Positions 9,356 to 18,689 of a stretch of 52,795 nucleotides of DNA are shown here, in pieces. Within the stretch, counting starts at the first letter, position 1. Each line of letters starts with the position of its first letter. The stretch spans positions 1-52,795 of the forward strand of contig CAMBUO010000008.1 of assembly GCA_945871105.1 (NCBI GenBank). Reading direction: 5' to 3'. The notes below the pieces were generated by a model. It ran no database searches and had not been told where the DNA came from. It worked only from the letters and a program-made list of their open reading frames with translations. The DNA is from an uncultured Clostridia bacterium. Its GTDB lineage: Bacteria; Bacillota_I; Bacilli_A; RF39; UBA660. The position numbers and the translations under genes were made by a program.

Positions 9356-10066
9356 ATGAATGATGATAAAAAGAAAGAAATAGATGAAAAAGTAACAGAA
9401 TACTATGTTGAAGAAAATGAACGAAAATATCCATCTTTTATTGTTTTACTTTTATTAACAACCTTTGCTGTTATAGCTGCTTTAGGTTTATCTTTTTCAA
9501 CAATTACTTTATTAGAAGGAAATCAAACTATTAATACTTTAATTTCGCGTATTAAAGGAGAAAATGATGATAAAGAACGTTATATAGTTACTTATGTTGA
9601 AAACACGGGACCATATAAAGATAAAGGAATATATTTAATTAATCAATTTCCAACTAGTGATAGTAAGGGTAAACTTTTTGAAGGAGAAAACTATGTTTTT
9701 CATTTTTCACTTTTATTAGGATCAAAAACTAAAGATGTTTATTATGAGTTAACAGCTGTTCCTAATAGTGATAATACTTTAAATCCTAAATATGTTAAAT
9801 TGTATTTAGAAAAAAATGGGGAGGGAGTTAATTTTTCATATAATCCTAATAATAAGGTAAAAGTATTTACCGATTATAAAGATAGTGACTATGAAGAAAC
9901 TGAAGGTAAAGTAATATATCAAGATTATATTACTGAAGCTGATGTTAAAAATAAAAAAATTGATTTTGTATTGCGTATGTGGATAAGTGAAGATGCTAAA
10001 GTAGATGAAGATTTCATGAATAAAACTTTTGGTGTTAAAATAAATACATATGCTAAAACTAAATAG
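9356..10066 (+). CDS. Membrane-anchored TasA/camelysin-like surface protein
   Basis: A 236-aa protein with a charged cytoplasmic N-terminus, one membrane segment (about residues 27-47, FIVLLLLTTFAVIAALGL) and a soluble, lysine-rich domain. Its end, VLRMWISEDAKVDED then FGVKINTYA, resembles TasA/CalY-like matrix proteins and the start of the protein at 37366. The start is ATG 9356, 6 nt after CGGAGG; an earlier in-frame ATG at 9323 lies within the promoter. The signal peptidase gene follows after 7 nt, as in sipW-tasA loci. Homology is inferred from pattern only. Confidence 0.6.
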   Translation: MNDDKKKEIDEKVTEYYVEENERKYPSFIVLLLLTTFAVIAALGLSFSTITLLEGNQTINTLISRIKGENDDKERYIVTYVENTGPYKDKGIYLINQFPTSDSKGKLFEGENYVFHFSLLLGSKTKDVYYELTAVPNSDNTLNPKYVKLYLEKNGEGVNFSYNPNNKVKVFTDYKDSDYEETEGKVIYQDYITEADVKNKKIDFVLRMWISEDAKVDEDFMNKTFGVKINTYAKTK

Positions 10067-10073
10067 GTGAAAT

Positions 10074-10691
10074 ATGGAAAATGTAATGGAAAATAAAACA
10101 ATTTGGCAAAAAATTAAATGGTGGTTTAATTTTATTACTAGTATTATTATGAATTCTATAATAGTTATTTTAGTTTTAATAGGATTTTTATTTCTAGCTT
10201 ATTATATTGATGTTACTAAAAATGTTAATACAGGTCATTGGCAACCACCTTTATTTGGAGCTTATGTAATAGTTTCTCCTAGTATGGAACCAACAATTCA
10301 TGTTCAAGATGCAATTTTAATCAAAAGAACCGATGATTTAAAAATTGGTGATATTTGTACCTATTATTCTACTAATCCAAAGTATCCTGGCAAAATGATT
10401 ACCCATCGAATAGTTGGTACTAATCTTAATGAAAAAGGTGAAAAAGTTTATGTTTTTAAAGGTGATAATAACTATTCAAGTGATGAGATGGCTGTTTCTT
10501 TAGATCAAATTTATGGTAAAGTTATCATGAAAATACCAAAGATTGGTTATATTCAATATTTTCTATCTCAAGCTTATGGTTGGATTATAGCAATAGTTGT
10601 TCCATGTGTTGGTATTATTACATTTGATATTATGAAATTAATTAGGAATACAACTGTAAAAAAGAGAAAGAGGTATGATTATGAAAAATAA
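10074..10691 (+). CDS. sipW: Signal peptidase I, SipW (ER-type Ser/His)
   Basis: A 205-aa membrane-bound signal peptidase. One N-terminal membrane segment (about 25-45) precedes the catalytic serine in VSPSMEPT (Ser70), and ITHRIVG supplies His111 where ordinary bacterial type I enzymes have lysine; that Ser/His pair marks the SipW/ER subgroup, which processes TasA-like proteins. KGDNN and a second membrane helix (about 173-192) follow. It stands between two TasA-like genes and overlaps the next by 11 nt, so the neighbours are its likely substrates. Confidence 0.9.
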   Translation: MENVMENKTIWQKIKWWFNFITSIIMNSIIVILVLIGFLFLAYYIDVTKNVNTGHWQPPLFGAYVIVSPSMEPTIHVQDAILIKRTDDLKIGDICTYYSTNPKYPGKMITHRIVGTNLNEKGEKVYVFKGDNNYSSDEMAVSLDQIYGKVIMKIPKIGYIQYFLSQAYGWIIAIVVPCVGIITFDIMKLIRNTTVKKRKRYDYEK

Positions 10692-11232
10692 AGTTTTATT
10701 AATATGTGGATCATTACTATTATTGCTTTTTATTGTTCTTGGAACTTATACTTGGTATTTATTCTTTCTAAGAACAACTGGTGAATATTCAATTGTTACT
10801 GGAGAAGGAACTAAAACAGGTGATATTGTTTTAATTGACAATGGTAATAGTATTTACGAAACAGATGCTTCTGATGTTTCAGATGAAGATGTAAATAATG
10901 TTTTACCATATAAATTTAAAATAATTAATCAAGGAAATGATTTACAAGAATATACTTTATATTTAGAAGATCTACCAGTTAATAGTATTAATGATGGTTG
11001 TACAAATCAAACTTTATTAAAAAGAGAACAATTAAAATATCAATTAATTGTCAATAGTAAAGTAATAAAAGAAGATTATTTATCAAATATCAAAGATAAT
11101 ATTTTAGATACAAGAAGTGTAAATGGAAAAGATGCGAATGCCTATGAACTTCGTATTTATATCCATGATGAAGCTGAAGATTGGTATGGTAAGCATTATC
11201 ATTATCGTGTTGTTTTAAAGAAAACTAACTAA
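10681..11232 (+). CDS. Exported TasA-like protein, function unknown
   Basis: A 183-aa protein with an N-terminal hydrophobic segment (about residues 5-25) and an extracellular part that looks like a beta-rich TasA/camelysin-type domain (PYKFKIINQGNDLQEYTLYL). I start it at ATG 10681, about 7 nt after AGAGGT; the ATG at 10675 is too close to that site. It overlaps sipW by 11 nt, so it is co-translated with its likely processing peptidase. The final HYHYRVVLK fits the terminal strand of the fold. The family is tentative. Confidence 0.55.
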   Translation: MKNKVLLICGSLLLLLFIVLGTYTWYLFFLRTTGEYSIVTGEGTKTGDIVLIDNGNSIYETDASDVSDEDVNNVLPYKFKIINQGNDLQEYTLYLEDLPVNSINDGCTNQTLLKREQLKYQLIVNSKVIKEDYLSNIKDNILDTRSVNGKDANAYELRIYIHDEAEDWYGKHYHYRVVLKKTN

Positions 11233-11240
11233 GGAGGAAT

Positions 11241-11912
11241 ATGAAAAAATTTATTACAGATTATTTAAATATAATTATTTATTGTATTTTAGGATTAGTA
11301 TTAATGATAGCAAGTTTTTATTTATTTATAAACTATTATCATTCAGAAGAAGTAAAAACCACTATTTATGTTTCAGATACTGATGCTAAATATTTAAATT
11401 ATAAACAAAACTTAGAAACACTTGACAATAATTTAACAAAATATAAAAACTCAACAAACAAAGATAAATCAAAAGATACTTTATATAATAAATTATATAC
11501 TTGTAGTCATATTTTAAAAGATACAGGAACTTTTTATCAAGTTATACCTAATCAATTTTATACTAATTATGATATTTATCAATTAGGATCAAAATTTCAA
11601 ACAGATATTTTAAATATTTGTTATGCTTCTCATCTAAGTTATTTAACAACTAATGAAGTTGATGAAAATTTACAAATAGTAGGATCTTTTTTAAAGAATG
11701 ATGTTAATATCTTATCTAATCAAATAAAATTTGCTATGGAAGAAATTCAAAATAATAGTAGTTATTACTTTTCAACTAATGTATCATCATCAACTATTCG
11801 TAATAGTTTAAGCTCTGATTATACTATAATTGCTAATTCATATATCGAATTTGCTAATATATTAATTAATATTTCTAATACTTTAACTGAAGGAGGTAAT
11901 AACAATGACTAA
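11241..11912 (+). CDS. Single-pass membrane protein of unknown function
   Basis: A 223-aa protein with one N-terminal membrane segment (about residues 10-31) and a long, mostly polar, probably helical extracellular portion rich in Asn, Ser and Tyr. AAGGAGG precedes the ATG and it follows the TasA-like gene by 8 nt, so it is in the same operon. No family is recognised. It may be an assembly or anchoring partner for the neighbouring exported proteins, but this rests on position alone. Confidence 0.5.
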   Translation: MKKFITDYLNIIIYCILGLVLMIASFYLFINYYHSEEVKTTIYVSDTDAKYLNYKQNLETLDNNLTKYKNSTNKDKSKDTLYNKLYTCSHILKDTGTFYQVIPNQFYTNYDIYQLGSKFQTDILNICYASHLSYLTTNEVDENLQIVGSFLKNDVNILSNQIKFAMEEIQNNSSYYFSTNVSSSTIRNSLSSDYTIIANSYIEFANILINISNTLTEGGNNND

Positions 11913-12381
11913 AATATTAAATAAATTAATTTATATTTTAAAAAATATATTATTACCACTTACTTTTATAGCAACTATTTATATAACTGTTTTTATGTTT
12001 AAAAGATTAGAAAAAGATATATTTGGAGCTAATTTATTTGAATTTTTAAAAGTAGTTATACCATTTATAATTTTATTAATACTTATTTTAGTTAATTCAT
12101 TCTTAAATATTAAAACAGTTAAAGATAATATTTTTTATAATCTAACTTCTTTTATAGTATTAATAACTATTAGTATTTTCTGTTATAGAGCTTTATTGGA
12201 TCAAAATATGTTTTTATGGCATAAATATGGATATAATATTAATTTTAATTATTTTTCTGATCAAATAGCTTCTATTCAAGTAATGTTATATGGTTTATCT
12301 TTAGCTAATATTTTATTAATTATAAAAGATAAATTAAGTGTTGATAAAAAAGTGAATAAAAAAGTAATAAGTGAAACATGA
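11905..12381 (+). CDS. Multi-pass membrane protein of unknown function
   Basis: A 158-aa protein with four probable membrane helices (about 12-30, 43-62, 74-92 and 118-136). It overlaps the gene before it by 8 nt and has GGAGG upstream, so the two are translated together. I do not recognise a family. With the preceding single-pass protein it may form a membrane pair in the TasA/SipW operon. Confidence 0.5.
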   Translation: MTKILNKLIYILKNILLPLTFIATIYITVFMFKRLEKDIFGANLFEFLKVVIPFIILLILILVNSFLNIKTVKDNIFYNLTSFIVLITISIFCYRALLDQNMFLWHKYGYNINFNYFSDQIASIQVMLYGLSLANILLIIKDKLSVDKKVNKKVISET

Positions 12382-12397
12382 TATCTTTGGTGATATT

Positions 12398-12985
12398 ATG
12401 TTTTATTTTATAATTAAATGTTTAGTTTATTTAATGATTATTGCTTTTAGTTATTATTATTTTAATAAAAAACCAATAACTATTCTAGAAATATTAATAT
12501 TATTATTTATTTTAAATATTTGTCTTTTTAGTTTATATCATAATACTAATTTAATAATTACTTTATTATTAGTTATTTTAACTATAATAGTTTATTATTT
12601 AACTAAATTTTTAGAATCTAAAAAAGAAATTAAAGAAGAAAATATATTAATTAATCGAGGTATTATTAATTTTCAGGGTTTATTAAAAGAAAATATTACT
12701 TATGATAATTTATTATTAAGTTTAAAAAAAGAAGGAATAAGTAATCCTTGTTTAGTTGATTATTGTATTAAAAAAGGGCAAGATTTAATTATTTTACCGA
12801 AGAATAGTTTAGGTACTTATCCTATTAGTTTAATAATTGATGGGAAGGTCTTAAAAGATAATTTATTTAGTATTAATAAATCAATTGATTGGTTAAATAA
12901 AAAAATTAAAGATAATAATTTATCTTTAATTAATATTAACTATGCTTATTATAAGAATAAGAATGTTTATTTTATAACTGATTAA
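12398..12985 (+). CDS. DUF421/YetF-like membrane protein
   Basis: A 195-aa protein with three membrane helices in the first 85 residues and a C-terminal domain like YetF/DUF421: NRGIINFQGLLKENITYDNLL, then GISNPCLVDYCIKKGQDLIILPK and a second IIDGKV unit. YetF proteins are membrane proteins of poorly known function, often present in spore formers. The start is ATG 12398 with TGGTGA just upstream; the longer in-frame start at 12371 lacks a site. Its end overlaps the convergent pnp gene by 14 nt. Confidence 0.7.
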   Translation: MFYFIIKCLVYLMIIAFSYYYFNKKPITILEILILLFILNICLFSLYHNTNLIITLLLVILTIIVYYLTKFLESKKEIKEENILINRGIINFQGLLKENITYDNLLLSLKKEGISNPCLVDYCIKKGQDLIILPKNSLGTYPISLIIDGKVLKDNLFSINKSIDWLNKKIKDNNLSLININYAYYKNKNVYFITD

Positions 12986-13790
12986 TAGTAGTTACTAATT
13001 CTTTAATAACTTGTTTAAAGTTATTTTCACATTTTTTAGCTGTTTCTTTAACATCTTCATGAGTTAAAACTTCATTTTTAACTCCTGCTGCCATATTAGT
13101 AATACAAGTAATACCAATTGTTTTTAAACCAGAATGTCTAGCTACAACTGCTTCAGGGACAGTTGACATACCAACAGCATCAGCACCAAGGGTTCTTAAA
13201 GCTCTAATTTCTGCTGGAGTTTCATAAGTAGGACCTTTCATATAAGCATAAACCCCAGTTAAGCATTTACCAGTAATTTTTTCCATTATAGGTTTTAAAA
13301 GTTCAATATAAGCTTTATCATAAACATTAGACATATCAATAAATCTTTCCCCAAATTCATCTAAATTAGGCCCTCTTAAAACACTTTCCGCAAAGAAACT
13401 TAATTGATCTTCAATAATCATTAAATCACCTTTTTCAAAGTTAAGATTAATTCCTCCAGCTGCATTAGTTAAAATTAAAGTTTCTACCCCAAGTAATTTA
13501 AAGATTCGAATAGGATAAGTAGTCATTTTTAAATCATAACCTTCGTAATAATGAAATCTTCCATTCATGGCAATAACAGGAACATTATTTAAAGATCCAA
13601 AAATAAGTTCTCCTTTATGACCAGCTACTGTTGAAATAGGAAAATTAGGAATATCTTTATAAGAAATAATCGTTTTATTTTCTATTTCCTCGGCTAGACT
13701 TCCAAGTCCTGATCCTAAAACAATAGCAATTTTAGGAATATCTTTAACTTTACTTTTAATAAAATCAACTGTTTCGAAAAATTCTTTCAT
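12972..13790 (-). CDS. Purine-nucleoside phosphorylase
   Basis: A 272-aa enzyme of the PNP/MTAP trimeric family that splits purine nucleosides with phosphate for base salvage. Signatures: IVLGSGLGSLAEE (phosphate loop), GHKGELIFG, GRFHYYEGY, ILTNAAGGIN, MKGPTYETPAEIR and ADAVGMSTVPE. The start is ATG 13788-13790, placed 4 nt after GGAGGT; the in-frame upstream codons have no such support. This is the guanosine/inosine-type (PunA/PupG) rather than the hexameric DeoD form. Confidence 0.95.
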   Translation of the reverse strand: MKEFFETVDFIKSKVKDIPKIAIVLGSGLGSLAEEIENKTIISYKDIPNFPISTVAGHKGELIFGSLNNVPVIAMNGRFHYYEGYDLKMTTYPIRIFKLLGVETLILTNAAGGINLNFEKGDLMIIEDQLSFFAESVLRGPNLDEFGERFIDMSNVYDKAYIELLKPIMEKITGKCLTGVYAYMKGPTYETPAEIRALRTLGADAVGMSTVPEAVVARHSGLKTIGITCITNMAAGVKNEVLTHEDVKETAKKCENNFKQVIKELVTTINQL

Positions 13791-13928
13791 AATACCTCCA
13801 TTAATAAAACTATAACATATTATGAAAAGAAAAAAAAGCATAATTTAAGTTATTTCTCGACAAAACCATGGTTATTAGATATGATTTAATCACAGTTTTT
13901 TAAAGATCATTTATTTTATGGAGGTAAA

Positions 13929-15938
13929 ATGAATGAATTAAGAGAATTAGAAAATTCTTACTTAACCAAAACTCTTAATTTACTTGATCAAAGGATTCAA
14001 GAATTAGGAGGTAATCTTGAAATTGAAAACATCAAAATTAATGAATTTCAAAAATTTATTTTTAGTGAAATAGGAAATATGGATAAATATGAAATTCAAA
14101 GTAATTTATTAGCTAGTGATATGGAATTAAATGAATTTGAACGTAAGGCTAAATATTTAAAAAAATTACTCCGTATTAAAGATAATCCTTATTTTGGACG
14201 AATTGACTTTGAATCAGATAAGAATTATCAAGTTTATGTTGGTATTACTTATTTAACTAATGAGGAAAATGAAAACTTAATTTATGATTGGCGTAGTCCG
14301 ATTGCATCTTTATTTTATCAAAATGATTTAGGTAATACTTCGTATCTTGCTCCTAGTGGAAAGATAGAAGGTAATTTAACTTTAAAAAGACAATATGTTA
14401 TTAAAAATCGTGAATTATTACAAATAATTGATAATTCTTTAAATATCACTGATGATTTGTTACAACAAGTTTTAGCTACTAATTCTAGTGATAAAATGAA
14501 AAATATTGTTAATACCATTCAAGAAGAACAAAATGATATTATTCGTAATTTAAGTGATAAAAACTTAATCGTAGAAGGAATAGCTGGATCTGGTAAAACT
14601 AGTGTTGCCTTACATAGAATTGCCTATCTTTTATATCAAATAACTAATTTACAAAGTGCAAATATTTTAATCTTTTCTCCTAATGATTTATTCTCAAAGT
14701 ATATTTCTAACGTTTTACCAGAATTAGGAGAAGATAATACTAAAGAAACTACTTTTTCTGATTTTCAAAGTACTTATTTAAAAGAATATAAACAAGTTGA
14801 AAGTTTTCCTAACTTTATTGCAAGATTTTATCAACAAAAAGATTTTAACAAAGATTTAGTTAAAATAAAACAAAGTGATTTAATGATTAAATTATTAGAA
14901 AACTATGTGTTGGATTTAAGTAATTCACTTAAATTTTTAGAAGATTATCAAGATAAATTAATTTATTATTCCAGGTCATCTTTAAATGAATTATTAAAAA
15001 GATATGAAAAATTAACTATTATAAAAAGATTTGAAAGTATCTCCGAATATATTTGTTTACAAAATGATCTTAGTTATAAAAAACTAGGTAAAAGTATTTT
15101 TAATAAATTAATTAGTCTTACAAATTTTAATAAAGATATTAAAGTTATTTATACTAATTTTTATAAAAGTAAAATATTTCAAAGTATTTATCCTTTAACT
15201 GATTTAGAAATAAAAGAATTTGTTAATAAAAAAGAAATTAATTATGAAGATAGTCTATTAATGATTTATTTAAAAGGTTTAATAAATGAATTTCCTTATA
15301 GTAATTTAATTAAAGAAATCGTTATTGATGAAGCTCAAGATTATAATTTAATGCAATATATTATCTTAAAAAATATCTTTAAAAAAGCTTCTTTTACTAT
15401 TTTAGGTGATGTTAATCAAACTATTAATCCTTATTATCATTATAAAAGTTTAAATGATATTAATAAAGTAATTGGAGCCAAATATTTAAGATTAACCAAA
15501 ACTTATCGTTCTAGTAAAGAAATAATTGAATATGCTAATAGAATATTAAATTTAAATCATGTTGTAGCTATTCGAAAAAATATAGCAAAACCAGTTATAG
15601 AAAGAGAAACGGAAGATCTTAATTATCTTGTTAAAGATTTAGAATATGGTCTTAATTCTTATAAGAGAATTGCTATTATTACGAAAACTGATTCAGAAAC
15701 AAATAAATTATATAATTATTTAAAAGATAAATTTAATATTTCGAATATGTTAGATAGTTCTTCAATAAAAAATCCTAATTTAGTTATTATTCCTACTTAT
15801 TTAGCTAAAGGTTTAGAATTTGATTTTGTTATTATTTATACAGATTTAGTTAATAAATATACAAGTTTTGAAAAATATTTATTTTATGTAGCTGTTACTA
15901 GATGTCAACATGAATTAATTGTTTATAATCAGTTATAA
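13929..15938 (+). CDS. helD: UvrD-like helicase of the HelD family
   Basis: A 669-aa superfamily 1 ATPase. The N-terminal coiled region and YFGRIDFE...YVGITYL...DWRSPIASLFY block are typical of HelD, which binds RNA polymerase and frees stalled complexes. Walker A GIAGSGKTS is at about 216-224, followed by motif Ia, IVIDEAQDYN (Walker B), GDVNQTINP, LTKTYRSSKEI and the C-terminal VAVTRCQHEL. GGAGG lies before ATG 13929. It is a free-standing gene with its own weak promoter (TCGACA-17-TATGAT, 13858-13886). Confidence 0.85.
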   Translation: MNELRELENSYLTKTLNLLDQRIQELGGNLEIENIKINEFQKFIFSEIGNMDKYEIQSNLLASDMELNEFERKAKYLKKLLRIKDNPYFGRIDFESDKNYQVYVGITYLTNEENENLIYDWRSPIASLFYQNDLGNTSYLAPSGKIEGNLTLKRQYVIKNRELLQIIDNSLNITDDLLQQVLATNSSDKMKNIVNTIQEEQNDIIRNLSDKNLIVEGIAGSGKTSVALHRIAYLLYQITNLQSANILIFSPNDLFSKYISNVLPELGEDNTKETTFSDFQSTYLKEYKQVESFPNFIARFYQQKDFNKDLVKIKQSDLMIKLLENYVLDLSNSLKFLEDYQDKLIYYSRSSLNELLKRYEKLTIIKRFESISEYICLQNDLSYKKLGKSIFNKLISLTNFNKDIKVIYTNFYKSKIFQSIYPLTDLEIKEFVNKKEINYEDSLLMIYLKGLINEFPYSNLIKEIVIDEAQDYNLMQYIILKNIFKKASFTILGDVNQTINPYYHYKSLNDINKVIGAKYLRLTKTYRSSKEIIEYANRILNLNHVVAIRKNIAKPVIERETEDLNYLVKDLEYGLNSYKRIAIITKTDSETNKLYNYLKDKFNISNMLDSSSIKNPNLVIIPTYLAKGLEFDFVIIYTDLVNKYTSFEKYLFYVAVTRCQHELIVYNQL

Positions 15939-15976
15939 TTTTTTTAATTCTAAATATAATGAATTAGGAGGATTCT

Positions 15977-16495
15977 ATGATTAATAAACAAGGTATTTGG
16001 TTTTTAACTTTAACTAGTTTGGCTCTTGTTTTAAGTGTTTATTATATTACAATGCCAAATGAATTATTATTAACTAATAATAGTAATTTTAACACGGAAA
16101 ATAATACCGTGGATACCGTTAGTAATGAAACTGTAACGATTAAAGATTCAGAGTTAATAACTAGTATGCGGGTAGAACTTGATAATGAAAGAACGACTTT
16201 AATGAATGAATTACAAGGTAAATTAAGTGATAAAAACTTAACAGTTGATGAAAAGAATGAAGTTTATGAAGATTTACGTTATTTATCGAATATTGCCTCT
16301 TTAGAAGAAACTTTAGAAAGAAAGATTAAAGATGAATTTAAATTAAATAGTTTTGTTAAAATAGATGGTGATATTGTAGAAGTTACTATTTCAGCTTCTA
16401 ATCATGATAAAACATTAGTTGTTAATATTATGAAAAGTTTACAAGAAGAGTTTACTGAAAAAAAATATATTTCAATTAGTTTTAAAGATAATTAG
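15977..16495 (+). CDS. spoIIIAH: Stage III sporulation protein AH
   Basis: A 172-aa SpoIIIAH-like protein: an N-terminal membrane anchor beginning MINKQGIWFLTLTSLALVL then VYYITMP, a low-complexity linker, and a C-terminal domain of the YscJ/FliF ring fold. SpoIIIAH in the mother cell pairs with SpoIIQ in the forespore to form the feeding-tube channel. In Bacillus it ends the spoIIIA operon; here no other spoIIIA gene is next to it. Ribosome site TAGGAGG. It precedes gerE and gerM, forming a small sporulation group. Confidence 0.85.
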   Translation: MINKQGIWFLTLTSLALVLSVYYITMPNELLLTNNSNFNTENNTVDTVSNETVTIKDSELITSMRVELDNERTTLMNELQGKLSDKNLTVDEKNEVYEDLRYLSNIASLEETLERKIKDEFKLNSFVKIDGDIVEVTISASNHDKTLVVNIMKSLQEEFTEKKYISISFKDN

Positions 16496-16540
16496 CCAAT
16501 TTAAAAAACCTGCATATACTATATTAGTTATGAGGGGTTT

Positions 16541-16744
16541 ATGAAAAATATATTAACAATAAGAGAAAAAGAGGTATTTAATTTATTAATTCAAAATAAA
16601 ACGACGAAAGAAATAGCTAGTTATTTAAAAATATCTGAAAAAACTGTTCGTAATCATATCTCAAATGCTATGCAAAAATTAGGTGTTAAAGGTCGTGCAG
16701 CAGCTGTTGTTGAACTTTTAAAATTAAATGAAATATCACTTTAA
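16541..16744 (+). CDS. gerE: LuxR-type sporulation regulator GerE
   Basis: A 67-aa protein consisting only of a LuxR/FixJ helix-turn-helix: LTIREKEVFNLL, TTKEIASYLKISEKTVRNHISNAM in two parts, LGVKGRAAAV. Free-standing proteins of this size in spore formers are GerE, the last mother-cell regulator, which tunes sigma-K coat genes. The ribosome site is GAGGGG. The neighbours spoIIIAH and gerM support the assignment over a generic LuxR protein. Confidence 0.85.
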   Translation: MKNILTIREKEVFNLLIQNKTTKEIASYLKISEKTVRNHISNAMQKLGVKGRAAAVVELLKLNEISL

Positions 16745-16769
16745 ACGTACTAAATAAGTACGTTTTTTC
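16744..16769 (+). terminator. gerE terminator
   Basis: Perfect 8-bp stem AACGTACT/AGTACGTT (16744-16751 with 16757-16764), loop AAATA, followed by a T-run. Confidence 0.85.
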
Positions 16770-16790
16770 ATATCTTTAAATAGGTGAATT

Positions 16791-17705
16791 ATGTTAAGAA
16801 AAAAAGCTTTAAAAAGAATAAGTTTAACAACTTTAGTTTTATTTATTATGTTAGTAACGTTTTCTTTTGATATGTTAAATCAAGATAAAAATACTAATTT
16901 AGATGAAGTTGAATATGTTAGTAATTTAAATACAACCCATATCTATTTATTAAATAAAGATAATTATTTAGTTAAAGTTGATATTTTAATAAACCCTGAA
17001 GAAGTTTCTAAACAAGCTTTAGAAATTTTAAAAAATTTATATACCAGTAATAAAAAATATAATAATTTAAAAGGATTAATACCAAGTAATACTAAAATAA
17101 ATAAAATAGATTATGTTAATAATACTTTAATAATTGATTTTTCAAGTGATTTATTAAAAGTAAATAAAGATTTAGAAGAAAAAGTAATTGAGAGTATTGT
17201 TTATAGTTTATTAGAAATAAATGGGGTTAATAATATTCAAATTAAAATAGATGGGAAAATTGTTAATAAATTAGAAAAAAGTAATATTACTTTACCAGAT
17301 ATATTGGATAATTCTCTTGGTATTAATAAAACCTTTGCTATTAATAGTTTAAAAGATATTCAAAGTGTTGTTTTATATTATGTTTTTAATAATGATAATA
17401 GTGATTACTATGTTCCGGTTACTAAATATATTAATAGTCGGGAAGATAAAGTTAAAATAATAATAGATTCTTTAAAAGGTAGTTTTACTTCCAGTACTAA
17501 TTTAAAAAGTTATTTAAATTATAAAGATATTAAAGATTATAGCTTAGATAATGATATTTTAACGATTACATTTAATTCTTTAAATGATGAAAACTTAGAA
17601 AGTGTTACTTATACTTTAGCTTGTAGTGTTTTTGATTCAACAGATATAAAAAAAGTTATCTTTGAAGTAAAAGATAAAATAATAGCTGTTAGATTAAATA
17701 ATTAA
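16791..17705 (+). CDS. gerM: GerM-like sporulation/germination lipoprotein-type protein (two GerMN domains)
   Basis: A 304-aa protein with an N-terminal hydrophobic segment (about 9-27) and two GerMN domains (about 45-155 and 185-300). The domain pattern recurs twice: a vertical YLLNKDNYLVKVDIL/YVFNNDNSDYYVPVT strand pair, then TKINKIDYVNNTLIIDFS/IKDYSLDNDILTITFN. GerM acts in spore cortex synthesis and engulfment. Unlike Bacillus GerM no lipobox cysteine is visible. It directly follows gerE, as in Bacillus. Its end overlaps the convergent radical SAM gene by 4 nt. Confidence 0.85.
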   Translation: MLRKKALKRISLTTLVLFIMLVTFSFDMLNQDKNTNLDEVEYVSNLNTTHIYLLNKDNYLVKVDILINPEEVSKQALEILKNLYTSNKKYNNLKGLIPSNTKINKIDYVNNTLIIDFSSDLLKVNKDLEEKVIESIVYSLLEINGVNNIQIKIDGKIVNKLEKSNITLPDILDNSLGINKTFAINSLKDIQSVVLYYVFNNDNSDYYVPVTKYINSREDKVKIIIDSLKGSFTSSTNLKSYLNYKDIKDYSLDNDILTITFNSLNDENLESVTYTLACSVFDSTDIKKVIFEVKDKIIAVRLNN

Positions 17706-18598
17706 GATTTATTGACTCCTTCTAAATTAAAGTCAGGAATATATTTTTTAGAATTAGTATCTTCTAATTGACAATAACAATTACTAATACCTAAGTTAAT
17801 GGCATAATCAATTACTTCATCATAATCTTCTTTTTTAATATTTTGTCTTAATTCTTGATAAGGCAAGTTATCCATAATAGTATATTGATTCATTAAACTT
17901 AGATAAATATTATCTTGATAAGTTTCATATAAATATTTAAGAATTTTTTTCGTATCTTCTTTTAAACCTGGTAACATTAAGTGTCTAACAATGACTCCTT
18001 TTTGAATATTTCCTTTTTTAAATTGACATTTTCCTACTTGTTGATACATTTCTTTAATAACTTCTTTAGTTACTTCTTGATAATTATAAGCTTTCGAGTA
18101 TTTAATAGCATATTTATTATCAAAGTATTTAAAATCAGGTAAATAAACATCAATTAAACCATTTAACATTTTAATAGTATTAAGATTTTCATAACTTGAA
18201 GTATTATAAATAATTGGTATAGTAAGTCCTTGTTTTTTAGCTAGTTTTAAAGCTTTAATAATACCAATAACATGAGGAGTAGGGGTTACTAAGTTAATAT
18301 TGATAGCACCTTTTTCTTGAAGTTCTAACATTATTTCAGCTAATCTTTTAATAGTAATATCTTGACCATAATTATTCTTAGAAATTAGATTATTTTGACA
18401 AAAAACACACCCCATATTACAACCAGAAAAGAAAATAGTTCCCGATCCTTTTCTATTTGAGATACATGGTTCTTCAAAATAAGTTAAGGTAGCTTTACTA
18501 ATTCTTATTTTATTACTTTGTTTACAATAACCTTTTTCTTGATAACGATTAACTAAACAATTTCTTGGACATAAATTACATTTTTTTAATATATTCAT
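17702..18598 (-). CDS. Radical SAM protein, PFL-activase-like
   Basis: A 298-aa radical SAM enzyme. The cluster motif CNMGCVFC (Cys60, Cys64, Cys67) follows GSGTIFFSG, and the N-terminus has further cysteines (7, 10, 14, 25) that could hold a second metal site. VTPTPHV and LPDFKYF recall the family of pyruvate-formate-lyase-activating-like proteins of unknown substrate. I prefer ATG 18598, with GTGAT upstream, to the GTG at 18607. The end abuts gerM convergently. Substrate unknown. Confidence 0.82.
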   Translation of the reverse strand: MNILKKCNLCPRNCLVNRYQEKGYCKQSNKIRISKATLTYFEEPCISNRKGSGTIFFSGCNMGCVFCQNNLISKNNYGQDITIKRLAEIMLELQEKGAININLVTPTPHVIGIIKALKLAKKQGLTIPIIYNTSSYENLNTIKMLNGLIDVYLPDFKYFDNKYAIKYSKAYNYQEVTKEVIKEMYQQVGKCQFKKGNIQKGVIVRHLMLPGLKEDTKKILKYLYETYQDNIYLSLMNQYTIMDNLPYQELRQNIKKEDYDEVIDYAINLGISNCYCQLEDTNSKKYIPDFNLEGVNKS

Positions 18599-18689
18599 AT
18601 AAATCACGTGGTTATTATATTACAAAAAAGAAAAAAAATATATAACTTTTAAAAAAAATATGATATATTTAGGAAGTGGAGATGATAGT

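Noticed and set aside
10074-10691. Ordinary Ser/Lys type I signal peptidase
   Set aside because: The catalytic lysine position holds His111 (ITHRIVG), which fits SipW instead.
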